Source: Sipunculus nudus
Taxonomy: Eukaryota; Annelida; Sipuncula; Golfingiida; Sipunculidae
DNA length: 64,000 nt
Assembly: GCA_026874595.1 (NCBI GenBank)
Contig: CM049320.1
Span: 47,320,714-47,384,713 of the forward strand
Direction of reading: 5' to 3'
Positions 34,536-44,889 of the stretch are shown piece after piece. The notes beneath the pieces are model-generated. The model had not been told where the DNA came from, ran no database searches, and saw nothing but the letters and a program-made list of their open reading frames with translations. The number at the start of each line of letters is the position of its first letter. Position 1 is the stretch's first letter. The position numbers were made by a program, and so were the translations under genes.

Positions 34536-34991
34536 ATGTCCACAAATTTGATGGAAATAATGCTGCCGCCCGGAACTGTGCCTGCCACCATCCCGTTTCC
34601 ACAAACACAACTGGAAGAAGGGGAGTTACCCCGTCCCGATCACGGAATGGGGGCCGCAGAACAAGAACCCGCACCAGATGTGGTAGAAATGGCAAACAAC
34701 ATCAACGAATTCCTCGCTAGCCTGGGGCCGCCACCCACCACAGAGCAAACGGGGTCCACCCCACCAACACCCCCAGAAAAAAAGAAAAAACGTAAACGTC
34801 CTGTTCCCGAGAAGAAACAACCATCAAAACGGATCAAACGCCAGCAAGTTGTTCCTGATGATGATGAAGATGCCAGAAAGAAAGAAGAAAAGAAAATCAT
34901 CAGCAAACTTGAACTTTATTTCAATAAGATTGAAACAAACATCAGTCTTATCAAGGAACTTTTAGTTAAGCTGCAAACCTATAAACATTAA
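34536..34991 (+). CDS. Nuclear-type protein with bipartite NLS and coiled-coil tail (151 aa)
   Basis: ATG 34536 is preferred because ATG 34491 lies only 5 bp after the TATA box. The N-terminal half is acidic/Pro-rich (EEGELPRPDHG). The centre carries a strong bipartite basic cluster (KKKKRKRPVPEKKQPSKRIK), and the C-terminal ~40 residues (KIISKLELYFNKIETNISLIKELLVKL) form a likely coiled coil. It may be an oligomeric nuclear regulatory or terminal-end-associated protein. It is the last gene before the right TIR. Confidence 0.6.
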   Translation: MSTNLMEIMLPPGTVPATIPFPQTQLEEGELPRPDHGMGAAEQEPAPDVVEMANNINEFLASLGPPPTTEQTGSTPPTPPEKKKKRKRPVPEKKQPSKRIKRQQVVPDDDEDARKKEEKKIISKLELYFNKIETNISLIKELLVKLQTYKH

Positions 34992-35013
34992 GCGTTTCAT
35001 ATGTTTGTATTGA

Positions 35014-35019
35014 ATTAAA
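35014..35019 (+). terminator. Polyadenylation signal (ATTAAA) of the last gene
   Basis: ATTAAA lies 23 bp after the stop at 34991 and is followed by a T/G-rich stretch. Confidence 0.45.
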
Positions 35020-35092
35020 GTTTTGTATTTGGATTATACCATGCCTTTTTTTTCTTTCTTTTATGACGTGTGGGATATGTATAGGTGCGTGT

Positions 35093-35379
35093 ATGTTTGA
35101 AAGGAACCCAACCCTCCCGCCAACTCCACTAAAGTTAAACACCACCCGGTCAACCGCCAGGGGGCCCCCTCCCCCACCCCTCCCACCCAGTCCGCATTCC
35201 TCCCAATTAATTAATCACTTTTTGGCACTTATTAATGACTCTACTCAGGATGGTACTTATTAATGGTTTTGGTACTTATCAATGACTTTTTGGTACTTAT
35301 TAATGACCAAAAATGGGACTTATTAATGGTTTTGGTACTTATCAATGACTTTTTGGTACTTAATATATATAGCACTACT
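35093..35379 (-). repeat. Right terminal inverted repeat
   Basis: It is the inverse of the left TIR. Bases 35134-35379 match 3220-3601 less two 68-bp units, and 35093-35133 match 4750-4793. It ends AGCACTACT directly before the TGTATT target duplication, and it lacks the 91-bp array. Confidence 0.92.
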
Positions 35380-35385
35380 TGTATT
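35380..35385. repeat. Right 6-bp target-site duplication (TGTATT)
   Basis: Identical to 3214-3219 and directly adjacent to the terminal AGCACTACT. Confidence 0.9.
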
Positions 35386-35730
35386 TTTGTTCGGCTTTAC
35401 AGACTTTTCTCCTTGGTTGCCGTCAACCTGACCGGGGATATTCGGTTAAAATTCTTTGGAATTGTTTCGCCGTGTACATGTGACTGTTTGTCCAGTTCTC
35501 GCGAACCTGAAGTAGTCCGATTAGGGGAATTCATTGTTGGTTGCGCCGATGAGCCTGATGGTATTTCTATAACCGTTGCACTGGAATTTTCCTGGTCACC
35601 TGTGGCGCCATCGAACGGAGCCTGGGAGACGACATAGTGAAATATATTTTTTAATTCGTGCGCACGAATAACTAATCCGTGCCTACGAATAACTAGGTGT
35701 GAAAAATATATTTGGTTTAAACACATTTAT
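35386..35730 (-). pseudogene. Upstream part of the interrupted LINE ORF
   Basis: The minus strand carries coding-like sequence (GDQENSSATVIEIPSGSSAQ) in one frame, then a second frame that runs up to the TSD. Removing the Polinton and one TSD joins that second frame, without a stop, to 'HTSPGQTMNYSRVVTL' in the left flank. It is probably ORF1 of the same LINE, now decayed. Confidence 0.45.
35612..35696 (+). repeat. Left member of an inverted repeat pair with palindromes
   Basis: 'acggagcctgggagacgaca' followed by tgaaatat and the perfect palindrome ATTCGTGCGCACGAAT is the inverse of 38294-38376 with scattered mismatches. The pair encloses about 2.7 kb. Confidence 0.65.
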
Positions 35731-37018
35731 TTCAACAGGATAACAAAGTAGTCGATAAAGCTAATGCAAATGCTCTCCTGCATAAAACTAAAAAGAAAGT
35801 GAAAAATTAACATAAATGTATATATGTTTATACTAATGATCTGACTGGAAAAGTGCACATTTATTCACACACGGTGAGATTTATACAGGTACATAATTTA
35901 CGATAATACAGATTCACATTCCACATACACAGATACATCTATCTTCTAATACTTATAAAAGGAATTCGGTTCACGTCTGTTCGCAATGTTCTCTAAAACC
36001 GCGTTGTGTAGAATAGTGTGCCATATATCATTTTAAAGGTTATTATCCCCGCAGTGACATTGGTGATATGAGAATAAATAATTTTTAATGCACATATAAT
36101 TTTGAGTGATTTCTTTCCGTTTTTACCGACTTACACGGAGGTAAGACCGAGCACAGCCGAACTGCCTTAGGCAATGACCGGAATGCGTGCATCGTGGTCA
36201 CTCAACCTCAAACACCACTATTGTTCATATGAATAACGCTTGCTTTCAGTGAAGGATTTGAGCCTTGCGGTCCTTACATTTGAACGATGCTCTCACCCAC
36301 GTGTGTGGTCAGTAAAAGAGAACAACACGTTTCTCGCTTTATGAAATGGCGAGTTCAACCCAGGAGGATTAATGACAAAACCTAATTCAAGGTCCCTATT
36401 TCAGGAACAGACGTGGGGTGGGGTGGAGTGGTGTCGGGGGTTTCAGGCCTCAAAATTTGTCTGATACGATGAAATAAAAAATGTTGGGGTGGCTGAAAAT
36501 GGGATACGGACCCTCTGCATGCATGGAGTCCCATTAGGTCCGCTTCTGCTACTTACGAGGTATGCATATTTCTGTTTCTTACTTCAGGAACCGTTTTCTT
36601 GCAACGTACATTTAATAAATCTTTCATGTGTTCCTCACACATCAACCTAATCTTTAAACGTCCAACGATAGAATCTAATCGAATATCATCGAAAACCTGA
36701 ATGCCCCCGCGTTTCATTCCGGTTCACAATGTAAACATCATCACTTACCAGGTCTTCAAGGTAAACATACCGGGGTATTTATTTCTTGGCATGAACACAG
36801 CGCCACAAAATAAATGTAAAAATTATTTATACATATCTTATTGAGACAGTTTCCCACTGAAAACCTATATTTTCTGTTAACTTTTAGAATGAAATATGAG
36901 CTAACATTCCACATCTCAGTTAATATATCTCCCCAACCCCGGTTATTAGCCCGGTATACCGGTTTTATCAGCTAGTATATTATAACTGGTAGGCGTAATG
37001 CAATAAAACAATAAAGGT
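35731..37018. other. Host non-coding DNA, nothing recognised
   Basis: This is mixed-composition sequence with many stops in all frames. I see no gene, RNA gene or clear repeat. Confidence 0.5.
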
Positions 37019-38221
37019 CTAAGTCCATATCGAGCTATCAATGAGATTAAAACCATCAGTCTTTCCAATGGAAAATAGGTATTGATTTAAGCAACTGGCA
37101 TCCAGTCGTAACCGAGTAAGTATAAATTCATGTTGACGATGATAGTCACAATGATAACTTTGTATTGCTTGAGAGGCAGGGTTAAAATAGTCACGAACAC
37201 TTTTCTTAAAAGAATCTATTGAAGTAGACTGAATTATTGGAATTGGGAGACTGTTCCAAAGTTTGCAGGTTATTGGAAGGAAAGAAAAGCGACAGTCTTT
37301 TCGTGTGAACCTCGGTATCCTTACCAAATGCAATTTGGGGAAGACTGTAGGGCTGAGCATGAGACAGTGTTTGAGGTAATATATTAAGCAGAAAATCTGG
37401 AGCAAGTCATTAACCATTTCATAAAATGTGGATAGAATAGCCAGCTCTCTTCTTAATTTTATATTTGATCATCATAGCTCTTTAAACAAAGCCCCAGTGC
37501 TGGAAGTCGAGAGCGCTCCAGTACATGTTTAACCTGCTTTCCGTTGTATACTCTCCAGTTGATATGACTGTCTGACAGAACAATTGTTAAATATTAAATC
37601 ACCACCCTCCAATACTGGCCGTATTAATGATTTATACATAGGATCTAAAACTTTCATAGAGAAATGGAATTTATAATATTTCAAAATTCCCAAACGCTTA
37701 TTGGCTTTCAAACATATTATGTTTATATCTTCCTGCCATGCAGGAAAGCGAATCAGTTAAGGGTTACTCCAAAATATATGAGATACCTCAGTTTTCGTGA
37801 AGCTCATTTCACCTAGTTTATGTGTAATTTGCAACGTAGCATCATCATCAAATGGCGATTTAGAACTGTAACTGTAGTTATTTTGTGAAGCAAAATAACT
37901 GTTAAAAAGTTCAGCCTGGTCGGCTTTGTCTACAATTATGTTCCCATTATGCTCCAACGATGATAATGTAGGTTGTTGTTTATTTACCAAATAAAGCCTT
38001 ATAAATTTTCCACCATGCACGACACTGAGTATATGAGTCTGTAATTTTATATTTATATTCTTTAAGTATACCTTATAGCCCTTTCTATTTTCAAGCACAG
38101 AGTTCCGTATTTTCCAAGGTAGAAAGTCACGGAACTGTCGGAAGTCGCTGGGCTCCATTTTGACAACCGATGAATCTGCTAGTCTGTGCCTAGACTGAGT
38201 CGACGTGTGCTTGCTTCTCAT
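37019..38221 (-). pseudogene. Internally deleted LINE: pre-RT region fused to RT C-terminal region
   Basis: On the minus strand, 38221-37757 encodes a pre-RT region ('LFNSYFASQNNY', 'LGEMSFTKTEVSHIFW'). Sequence 37711-37529 ('KANKRLGILKYYKFHFS', 'IRPVLEGGDLIFNN', 'LESIQRKAG') and 37417-37019 ('IPRFTRKDCRFSFLPI', 'KLWNSLPIPIIQSTSIDSFK') are typical of regions after the catalytic core. The core with FADD-type motifs is missing between them, so this is a deletion derivative. Confidence 0.65.
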
Positions 38222-38293
38222 TGGCTAATAATTCTAAAATTAGTATCCAATGAGCATTGAGCCAGCAACATAAGAAAGCTGTTCTCATTAGCC

Positions 38294-38376
38294 ACTAATT
38301 CGTGCGCACGAAATGTTAATCCGTGCGCACGAATTAATAAATATTTTTCACCATGTCGTCTCCCGGCTCCGTACCA
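38294..38376 (-). repeat. Right member of the inverted repeat pair
   Basis: It contains two copies of a TTCGTGCGCACGAA-type palindrome followed by 'tttttcaccatgtcgtctcc', the inverse of 35612-35696. Confidence 0.65.
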
Positions 38377-38615
38377 TCGACCTCCATGGAGTTGCGTCTA
38401 TTGTATGACCCGCGGTCAATCATAACAGCTAATCTTTCGTTTTCTTTCTCCAAATTTGCGATTTTTGCTTCCAGTTCTCGAATTTTATCAGCCTGTCCAT
38501 TAATTGTGTTCACCATTTCTTTTGTCATACCTAATTCACTGAACTTCATTTTAATTTCACTCAGTTTTGACTTATATTCCCCATACATTTCAGTGCATTT
38601 CTTATTGGAACACAA
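38334..38615 (-). CDS. Coiled-coil ORF, possibly LINE ORF1 (93 aa)
   Basis: A short ORF with a clear heptad-rich centre ('KIRELEAKIANLEKENERL') after 'CSNKKCTEMYGEYKSKL', ending in 'SMEVDGTEPGDDMVKNIY' within the inverted repeat. Coiled coils of this kind occur in LINE ORF1 proteins. It lies upstream of the minus-strand LINE fragment, which fits. It may be a fossil rather than a gene. Confidence 0.35.
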   Translation of the reverse strand: MCSNKKCTEMYGEYKSKLSEIKMKFSELGMTKEMVNTINGQADKIRELEAKIANLEKENERLAVMIDRGSYNRRNSMEVDGTEPGDDMVKNIY

Positions 38616-38728
38616 GTCTTGATTCGACGAGCTTTCTTTTCTGCCGGCGGCACTGGGGAGATGGGACAGAAAGCTTAATGGCCCCTTTTGGGATTTTATC
38701 TAATAAACCACTGACATAGGCAAAGCAT

Positions 38729-39034
38729 TCATAAACATCCTCCACGCTTGACATATGTGCTTCTATCTTTCAGTCTCAAGAAACTGTTCAGTCCTATGGC
38801 GTCACACTGTTCGTCATACTGTACCGATGTTTCTTGAAATAAAGTTTCCCTTGCCTCAGTTATTACCTCCTCCTCATCTTCACTAAGTAAGCTAATTATG
38901 TCACTTCTGGTCCTACATTGTATTTCACATAAAATTCTTCCTATGGATATTTCCAAATCCTGCAAAACAGGCGACTGAATCGAGAGCTCATCAATCACAC
39001 CTGTGCCCCCTGCCGCCATGACGGCATGCTCCAT
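38729..39034 (-). CDS. Unknown acidic ORF, possibly LINE-associated (101 aa)
   Basis: An acidic, helical ORF starting 'MEHAVMAAGGTGVIDEL' with 'SLLSEDEEEVITEARETLF' in the middle. It is in the same orientation as the coiled-coil ORF and the LINE fragment downstream, so the two may be pieces of one ORF1. No family is recognised. Confidence 0.3.
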   Translation of the reverse strand: MEHAVMAAGGTGVIDELSIQSPVLQDLEISIGRILCEIQCRTRSDIISLLSEDEEEVITEARETLFQETSVQYDEQCDAIGLNSFLRLKDRSTYVKRGGCL

Positions 39035-39461
39035 GGTATAACACCTGTGGTGCCATCATTACCCTTTTCTCTCATTTTTGAATGGGCATATTTATCTGTC
39101 AGCATACAGAGTTCAAATTAAAATTTGTGAACCAATTCCTCATAGATGAGAACCTTATCTGCTGTTAAGGTCAATTCTGTAACGTTTTATTTATATGTAT
39201 TGCTGGGTGATCCACACTTCCTTTCGATTGTATTTAGTAAACGTATGACAGACTGCGTTATGTACTTACTGAGGTATCTGCATTAACTGTAAGTCCATAT
39301 GCCACAGCAACATTAATTTAAGATGTAGTTTTTTTTTTCCAGAAGTGAATTAATTGTACGAGCTTACCCTAGAGTTGCCACACCACATAGTAGACACTTT
39401 TTCTGCCTTCGAGAGGTAAAACCTGCTGTGCACGGATTCCATGAAGTGTTCCTGAATATGC

Positions 39462-39492
<31 letters not shown>

Positions 39493-39739
39493 TGTTGGAG
39501 TGTATAGAATGTCATTCCCTTTCAATTGTCTATACAAGTGAAATGTTGTGGATGTGTTCCATATTACTCTTTAGCACTTTTTGCAATGTTTACATATATC
39601 CTTATTAAATGATAAGGAGATTGTTTTAAATGTATCATTTAAATTATTTCCGAGGGTCATGAGGGGTTTCTAAGGTTTTAAATTAGATGGATATTTGAAG
39701 TTTATATAATTTTCTAGATGGTCATATTTAAAACAGACA

Positions 39740-42700
39740 CTTGATAGAATGCTTCATTAAATGTGAGAGGTTTGAGTAGCCATAGAATGAGAATTATTTA
39801 ATTGGTTAAACAGAAAACCACACAGTATATTTTTGCAAGAAACCCACAGCAACCCGGAAAGTGATAGCAGGTTGAAGTCTGAATGGGGTAATCAGATTTA
39901 TTTTAGCCGTGGCACTAATCAAGCCAGAGAAGTATGTATATTAGTAAAAAAAAAAAAAAAGCGGGGATTCAAATTAATGACAGAGTACATAAATATAGGA
40001 GATTTCTTATACTTAACATAACTGTGGGAGTACATGCAATTACATTAGTCAATATTTTTGGGCAAAATAGAAGAAGCAGACCCTGCGCTATTGTGGGATA
40101 CACTCAAATGTTAGATCATGCAAGAACGAATGTATAGCTTATGCGGTTAGAAAAAATAATCTCTTGATAAACAATTATTGAATTTAGCAGACGAATTACA
40201 AAAAACTAGATGTGTCGGAACGACACGAATGCCCCCGCCTGGGGCAAATTAGAAACATTTGTTACATTTTGAAATTTTTTTTAAGTTCAGGAGGTGTCGT
40301 ATGGTCAAACGTAGGTCAACAAGGGCAAAATGCAAACTTGATCTGTAACGGGTCATTATCAAGCAACACACCAAAAATCAGGCCAGTATCTGCAGGCATT
40401 GTGAAAAAAGTCCATACAAAGTCTTTCATGAAATTTTCTATGTTTAGGAGCCGTAAAACAATCAAAAGTAGGTCAACCGGGACGAAACGCGAACTCGATC
40501 TGTAACTGTCATTATTTGCCCCCACACATAAAAAATCAGGGTGGTATCTGCAGGCATTGAGAAAAAAAAGTCAGTACATATGCATTTGTTATGAAAATTT
40601 CTATTTTTCATGAAACTTTTTAAGTTCAGGAGCAGTCAAATGGTCAAAAGTAGGTCAACTGGGACAAAACAAGAACTCGATCTGTAACTGGTCATTATCT
40701 GCCTACACACCAAAAATCAGGACCGTATCTGCAGGCATTGCGAAAAAAAGTCCGTACATGTGTATTTGTCATGAAAATTTCTATTTTTTAATGAAATTTC
40801 CTAAGTTAAGGAGGCGTAAAACGTTCAAAAGTAGGTCAACCGGGACGAAACGCGAACTCGATCTGTAACTAGTCATTATCTGCCCACATACTAAAAATCA
40901 GGCCAATATCTGCAGGCATTGCGAAAAAAAGTCCGTACATGTGTATATGTCATGAAATTTTCTATTTTTCATGAAATTTTCTAAGTTTAGGAGCCGTAAA
41001 ACGGTCAAAAGTAGGTCAACCGGGACGAAACGCGAACTCTATCTGTAACTGGTCATTATCTGCCCACACAACACAATTCAGGCCAATATCTGCAGGCATT
41101 GCGAAAAAAAGTCCGTACAACTGTTTGATTTTGGAATGACGGAAGGACGGACATGGGTAAAACTATATACCCCGGCCACTATGTGGCGGGGGCATAAAAG
41201 ACACACACATTTTCAGTATAACATAACAAAGTAATGAAGACAAAGTAAAATGGGAAACAGCACAAAATAACCATAAGATATTTATTGAGGAAAAAAGCCA
41301 AGGGGGCGATTATAAGGTGTCGTACAAAATGGTATGCTGAAGGGGACAAACATACAAAGTATTTTTTACAATTTAAAAAAGGAAATATTAACAGAAATCA
41401 ATTCTGAAACTGAGAGATGAGAGGGGTAAATACTTTCAAATAAAAGAGACATTTTAAATGAACAAGTTTAATTTGATACAGCTTTATAAACATCAGTAAG
41501 TACTCAGGAAAGTTACAGGTAAGAATTTAATGTCCAACAACATTTAAACTTACCCAAAGAAGAAGAAACACTCCTATCAGAGAAAGGATTTACACCATCA
41601 GAACTCTTTACTACACTCACAACCTTTCAAAATAATAAAACACCTGGGCCTGATGGATTCCCTGGCGAATTTTACAAATTTAAGTTGGAAATATTAATAG
41701 AATACTATATCAATGCCGTCAAACACTTCTTTAAGACAGGTTCTTTTCTTTGACTATGCGGCGGGGCATTCTTTGTCTGTTTTCTAAGAAAAGAAAAGGT
41801 TGCACACTTTTAAAAAAATGGCGGCCTCTTTCATTGTTGAATACAGAATATTAAACAGTTGCAAAAACCTTGTCAAATAGACTAAAGACTGTATTAATTG
41901 GTATTATAAATTCGAACCAAACAGGAATCATTAAAATCAGATACATCTGAGAAAATATTATATAAATTAGATATACATATTTGCTTATTCCAAAAACATA
42001 AAATAAATAGCTACTTTATATCAATCGATTTTAAAAGGCTTTCGATATCTAGAATGATCCCAGAATGATTGATTCAGAATACCCTAGGTTTCTAAAAACT
42101 TTGAGAATTCTTTGAAAAAAAAATGGTTAAATATTCTTTACACTGACATTAGAAGTAGTGTCATGAATATAGAGGTTGAGCAACTGAGTTTTTCACAATT
42201 TCTCGACAAGTAAGACAAGGTTGCCCCCTATCTTCATATTTATTCATTTTAGCATCTGAAATATTAGCATGTAATATCAGAAATCCAAATATTAAAGGTG
42301 TTCATATCGGAGATAAAGAATAGAAATCAATACAATATGCAGATGATACCACTTTAATACTGTCAGGGGGTTATACCAGTCTGTCAAGGAAGCTATTAAA
42401 ACATTTTTAACACTTTGAGAAAATATCAGTACTTAAGATAAACTTAGATAAAATTATAGTGAGATGACAGTACATGATATATTAAATGATGAAGAAAATA
42501 TTGTAGAAAAGACAGGCCTCCAATGGTGCTCAGAACCTATGAAAGTGCTTGGCATATATAGACATCCAGACTTGAAGAAAATGAAAGATCAGTTATAAAG
42601 AAATACTATGTAAAATTAAAATAACTATTAATATATGGTCCATGAGAACCATGTCTCTATCTGGAAAGATAGCTATCATAAAACCTCATGTTTTGTCGCT

Positions 42701-43060
42701 ATTAACTACACGTTCTTCAAGTTCTCCTTAACCTAACAGCAAAATACAATAATGAAGCCGAATCATTACTTTACAGATATATTTGGGGCAAACAGGATGA
42801 AATTAAAAGAACAATACTATTCGTGCCTATAGAAAGAGGAGGAATTGAGATTATTCACATAAAATAAAAAATGGATGCAATAAAGAATTAATGGGATATA
42901 TATATACTTGTATATGTAAAGACATACTCCCACACTTTGGCAGCTTTCAAGCTTATATTAGGCAAATACATTCATACTGAGAAAAACATATCTAAACAAA
43001 CTACTAATAGTTTATAATAAATGGAAACCATTATATATAGCAAGTTTTTACAATAGTTCA
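39740..43060 (+). pseudogene. Fossil L1/Tx1-like LINE ORF2, interrupted by a repeat element
   Basis: Plus-strand translation gives an endonuclease start ('LNVRGLSSHRM' ~39759, 'QETHSNPESDSRLKSEWG' ~39836, 'TLVNIFGQN' ~40045). After a 1-kb insertion come 'KWYAEGDKHTKYFLQFKK' (~41328), RT motif 'KTPGPDGFPGEFYKFK' (~41638), 'VRQGCPLSSYLFILASEIL' (~42207), catalytic 'QYADDTTLILS' (~42335) and a thumb-region 'RTILFVPIERGGIEII' (~42810). Many stops and frameshifts show it is dead. The order matches L1/Tx1-type elements. Confidence 0.7.
40205..41200 (+). repeat. ~180-bp tandem repeat element inserted in the LINE fossil
   Basis: Five copies of a ~180-bp unit share 'caaaagtaggtcaaccggga', 'gatctgtaactggtcattat' and 'atctgcaggcattgcgaaaa' (the anchor gtaggtcaac recurs near 40309, 40466, 40647, 40830, 41010). 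They are bounded by 'atgcccccgcctggggc' and 'ggacggacatgggtaa...ccactatgtggcgggggcat', inverted CCCCCGC ends typical of non-autonomous mollusc repeats. Confidence 0.7.
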
Positions 43061-43977
43061 GATACATTTCATATATATTTTCCCCATTAGGTAACTGTCT
43101 ATTGTACAACGATATTTTATTTTATGACACTAGATCAACAACACAAAATCTTAAATTAAGATTTGCGTTCTTGCATATGTAACGTTAGGTAAATCTATGT
43201 GGTCTTCATTCCTTGTTCTTCGTACTGTAATTGTACTAGTCCTTTATATGTTATATATCATATGATTGTATTTTACATATTTTCTTTTTGTTTGAATATG
43301 CAGGGTTACATAAGCAGAATAAACTTTTTCTGTGTCAAAAGTATTCCTACAGTAGGCCTAGTCTCAAAAATTATCTTGAGAAATAAATATTAGAATTCGA
43401 ATAGTCTGGCCTCAACTGAGGGAAAAACTCCTGTTAATCAGCAGTTTGAGTCACAGTTCTATAATGTTTTTGTCAGCAAGTCTCAGATACTTAGATGAAG
43501 CCGTCGTAGGTCCAGGTATCGCTAATCCTCCCGTCTCTTTTCAGGCGTCTGGCGTCAAAGGCCACCCAAGCTCACTGCCAAGTTAAGTCTTCATTTGCAA
43601 ATACTCCGTGTGGCCCCTCCAGTTAAGCGGCAAAGCTTACGATCGCCCAGGACGTTTCGCTTTGCCCAAAAGTTAGCGAATTTCACCAGGATTTTGCGTG
43701 GACTTTGTTGTTAGTACTTACCGGTTTCCCAGCTGTGTACGCGGCAGTAGGCCTAGTCTTTCCCACAGATGTTTGTGTTCAATTTGTTAACAAGGAGGTC
43801 AGGAACTTTCTTTCAACATTTTCTCCCCGTGTTTCGGGGATCACTGTGATACGAATTGAGTTTCGACGACTTTATTGATGCAAATAGTCATAATTTCTCC
43901 TCAGCTGTTCTAAGTCCGAAACTGTCTCTGTTAATTTCTTTTCACAATTTACCAATTTTCCTCTGAGTTTAAAAAAT
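43060..43977. other. Host non-coding DNA, nothing recognised
   Basis: AT-rich then mixed-composition sequence; a 64-codon plus-strand frame at 43199 shows no features. Confidence 0.45.
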
Positions 43978-44283
43978 TCATAACTTTGCTTTGTTATTTC
44001 TTCTTTCTGCATGCGCTGTTTTTTTCTCGCTAAATACTTTTGTCAGGTATTGAGACATCATGTGCAGAAATTTACCAAGTAATCCCACCATGAGTTGAGC
44101 AGACTTGGCCATGCTATCAAGAGCCTCAAGGAGAGGTTTTGGTTCTAATTCACACCTAACCTTTTTCCCGGGCGGCAGTAGTGATTCAGGTGATAATGAC
44201 TTGGCCCACGCATGCATGCGTTTCGGCGTGTCAGGTCGCCGACTGTCCAATATGATATCAGTCGCACATTCTTTTGCACTCAC
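43978..44283 (-). CDS. Unknown 101-aa ORF next to a Polinton gene relic
   Basis: Starts 'MSAKECATDIILDSRRPD', with a helical amphipathic second half ('LLEALDSMAKSAQLMVGLLGKFLHMM') and a basic tail. It lies just left of, and opposite to, a decayed copy of the 33.5-34.5 kb gene, so it may be another fossil gene of an older Polinton. It could equally be chance. Confidence 0.25.
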   Translation of the reverse strand: MSAKECATDIILDSRRPDTPKRMHAWAKSLSPESLLPPGKKVRCELEPKPLLEALDSMAKSAQLMVGLLGKFLHMMSQYLTKVFSEKKTAHAERRNNKAKL

Positions 44284-44429
44284 TATTTGTGTATCAGTAT
44301 TTCATAAAATATGTTTACACCGGAGCTGTTGCACAGATCTCAGTAGACAAATATTGGCGTCAGTATATATCCATATTGCCCTAAAAAGGCAATACTTTAG
44401 CTAGAGCTCATGGAGGCACGTCTTTCCGG

Positions 44430-44830
44430 CATGACGACATCGGCCTCCAATAAGCTTATGGCTGGTTGGGAAGTACGTCACCGTTTAGATCTGTCAGTGC
44501 ACTGGGGATCCCGTCGCCGTCCTTGCTAAGGCCACAACAGGGTTTAAGACCGCGCCGTCATATATTTCATATTGCCCTACGGAAAATCATGTAGTCAATT
44601 GAGCTCTCGGGATTCGGTAGAAAGCACTTACGGGGTGGTGACGGACAATATCACACTCGAAGAAAAAAACTTTCCAGAAATACCTGATTGGGAATGTGAT
44701 CCGCAGGTACCTTCCCATTGCTAATGTGTACACGTTCAAAGGTAAACTCAACGGAAAAAAAACTGTGGAAATTATCCAACATCTCACTAAACACTCGAAT
44801 GAACTCAATCTATTCTTATACATTTGAGAG
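44430..44830 (+). pseudogene. Decayed copy of the Polinton Cys-rich gene
   Basis: The segment 'cactggggatcccgtc' to 'ccgtccttgc' (44500-44526) matches 33508-33535. Sequence 44560-44800 matches 34165-34410 with shared blocks such as 'tgccctacgga', 'cggggtggt' and 'aaaactgtggaaattat'. About 630 bp of the intact gene is missing between the two blocks, and stops and indels abound. The relic lies about 9 kb outside the complete element, so it derives from an independent, older insertion of a related element. Confidence 0.75.
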
Positions 44831-44889
44831 AACCCTAGGGGCCTACCATATGGCGATTCTTTTGAAAAATTAAATCATTCGGCTTGACA

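Larger units (their letters stand above)
3220..35379 (+). mobile_element. Polinton/Maverick (adintovirus-like) element, 32,160 bp
   Basis: The boundaries are set by inverted AGTAGTGCT/AGCACTACT ends, long TIRs and an exact 6-bp duplication. The cargo includes the diagnostic set for the group: protein-primed family B DNA polymerase, DDE integrase with chromodomain, A32/FtsK-type packaging ATPase and F54H12.2-type major capsid proteins. About 25 genes are present, most rightward, with leftward genes at 5.1-8.9 kb and 27.8-29.8 kb. The length is above the usual 15-25 kb. Several genes carry single-base lesions, so this copy is probably recently inserted but no longer fully functional, unless the lesions are assembly errors. 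Confidence 0.95.
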
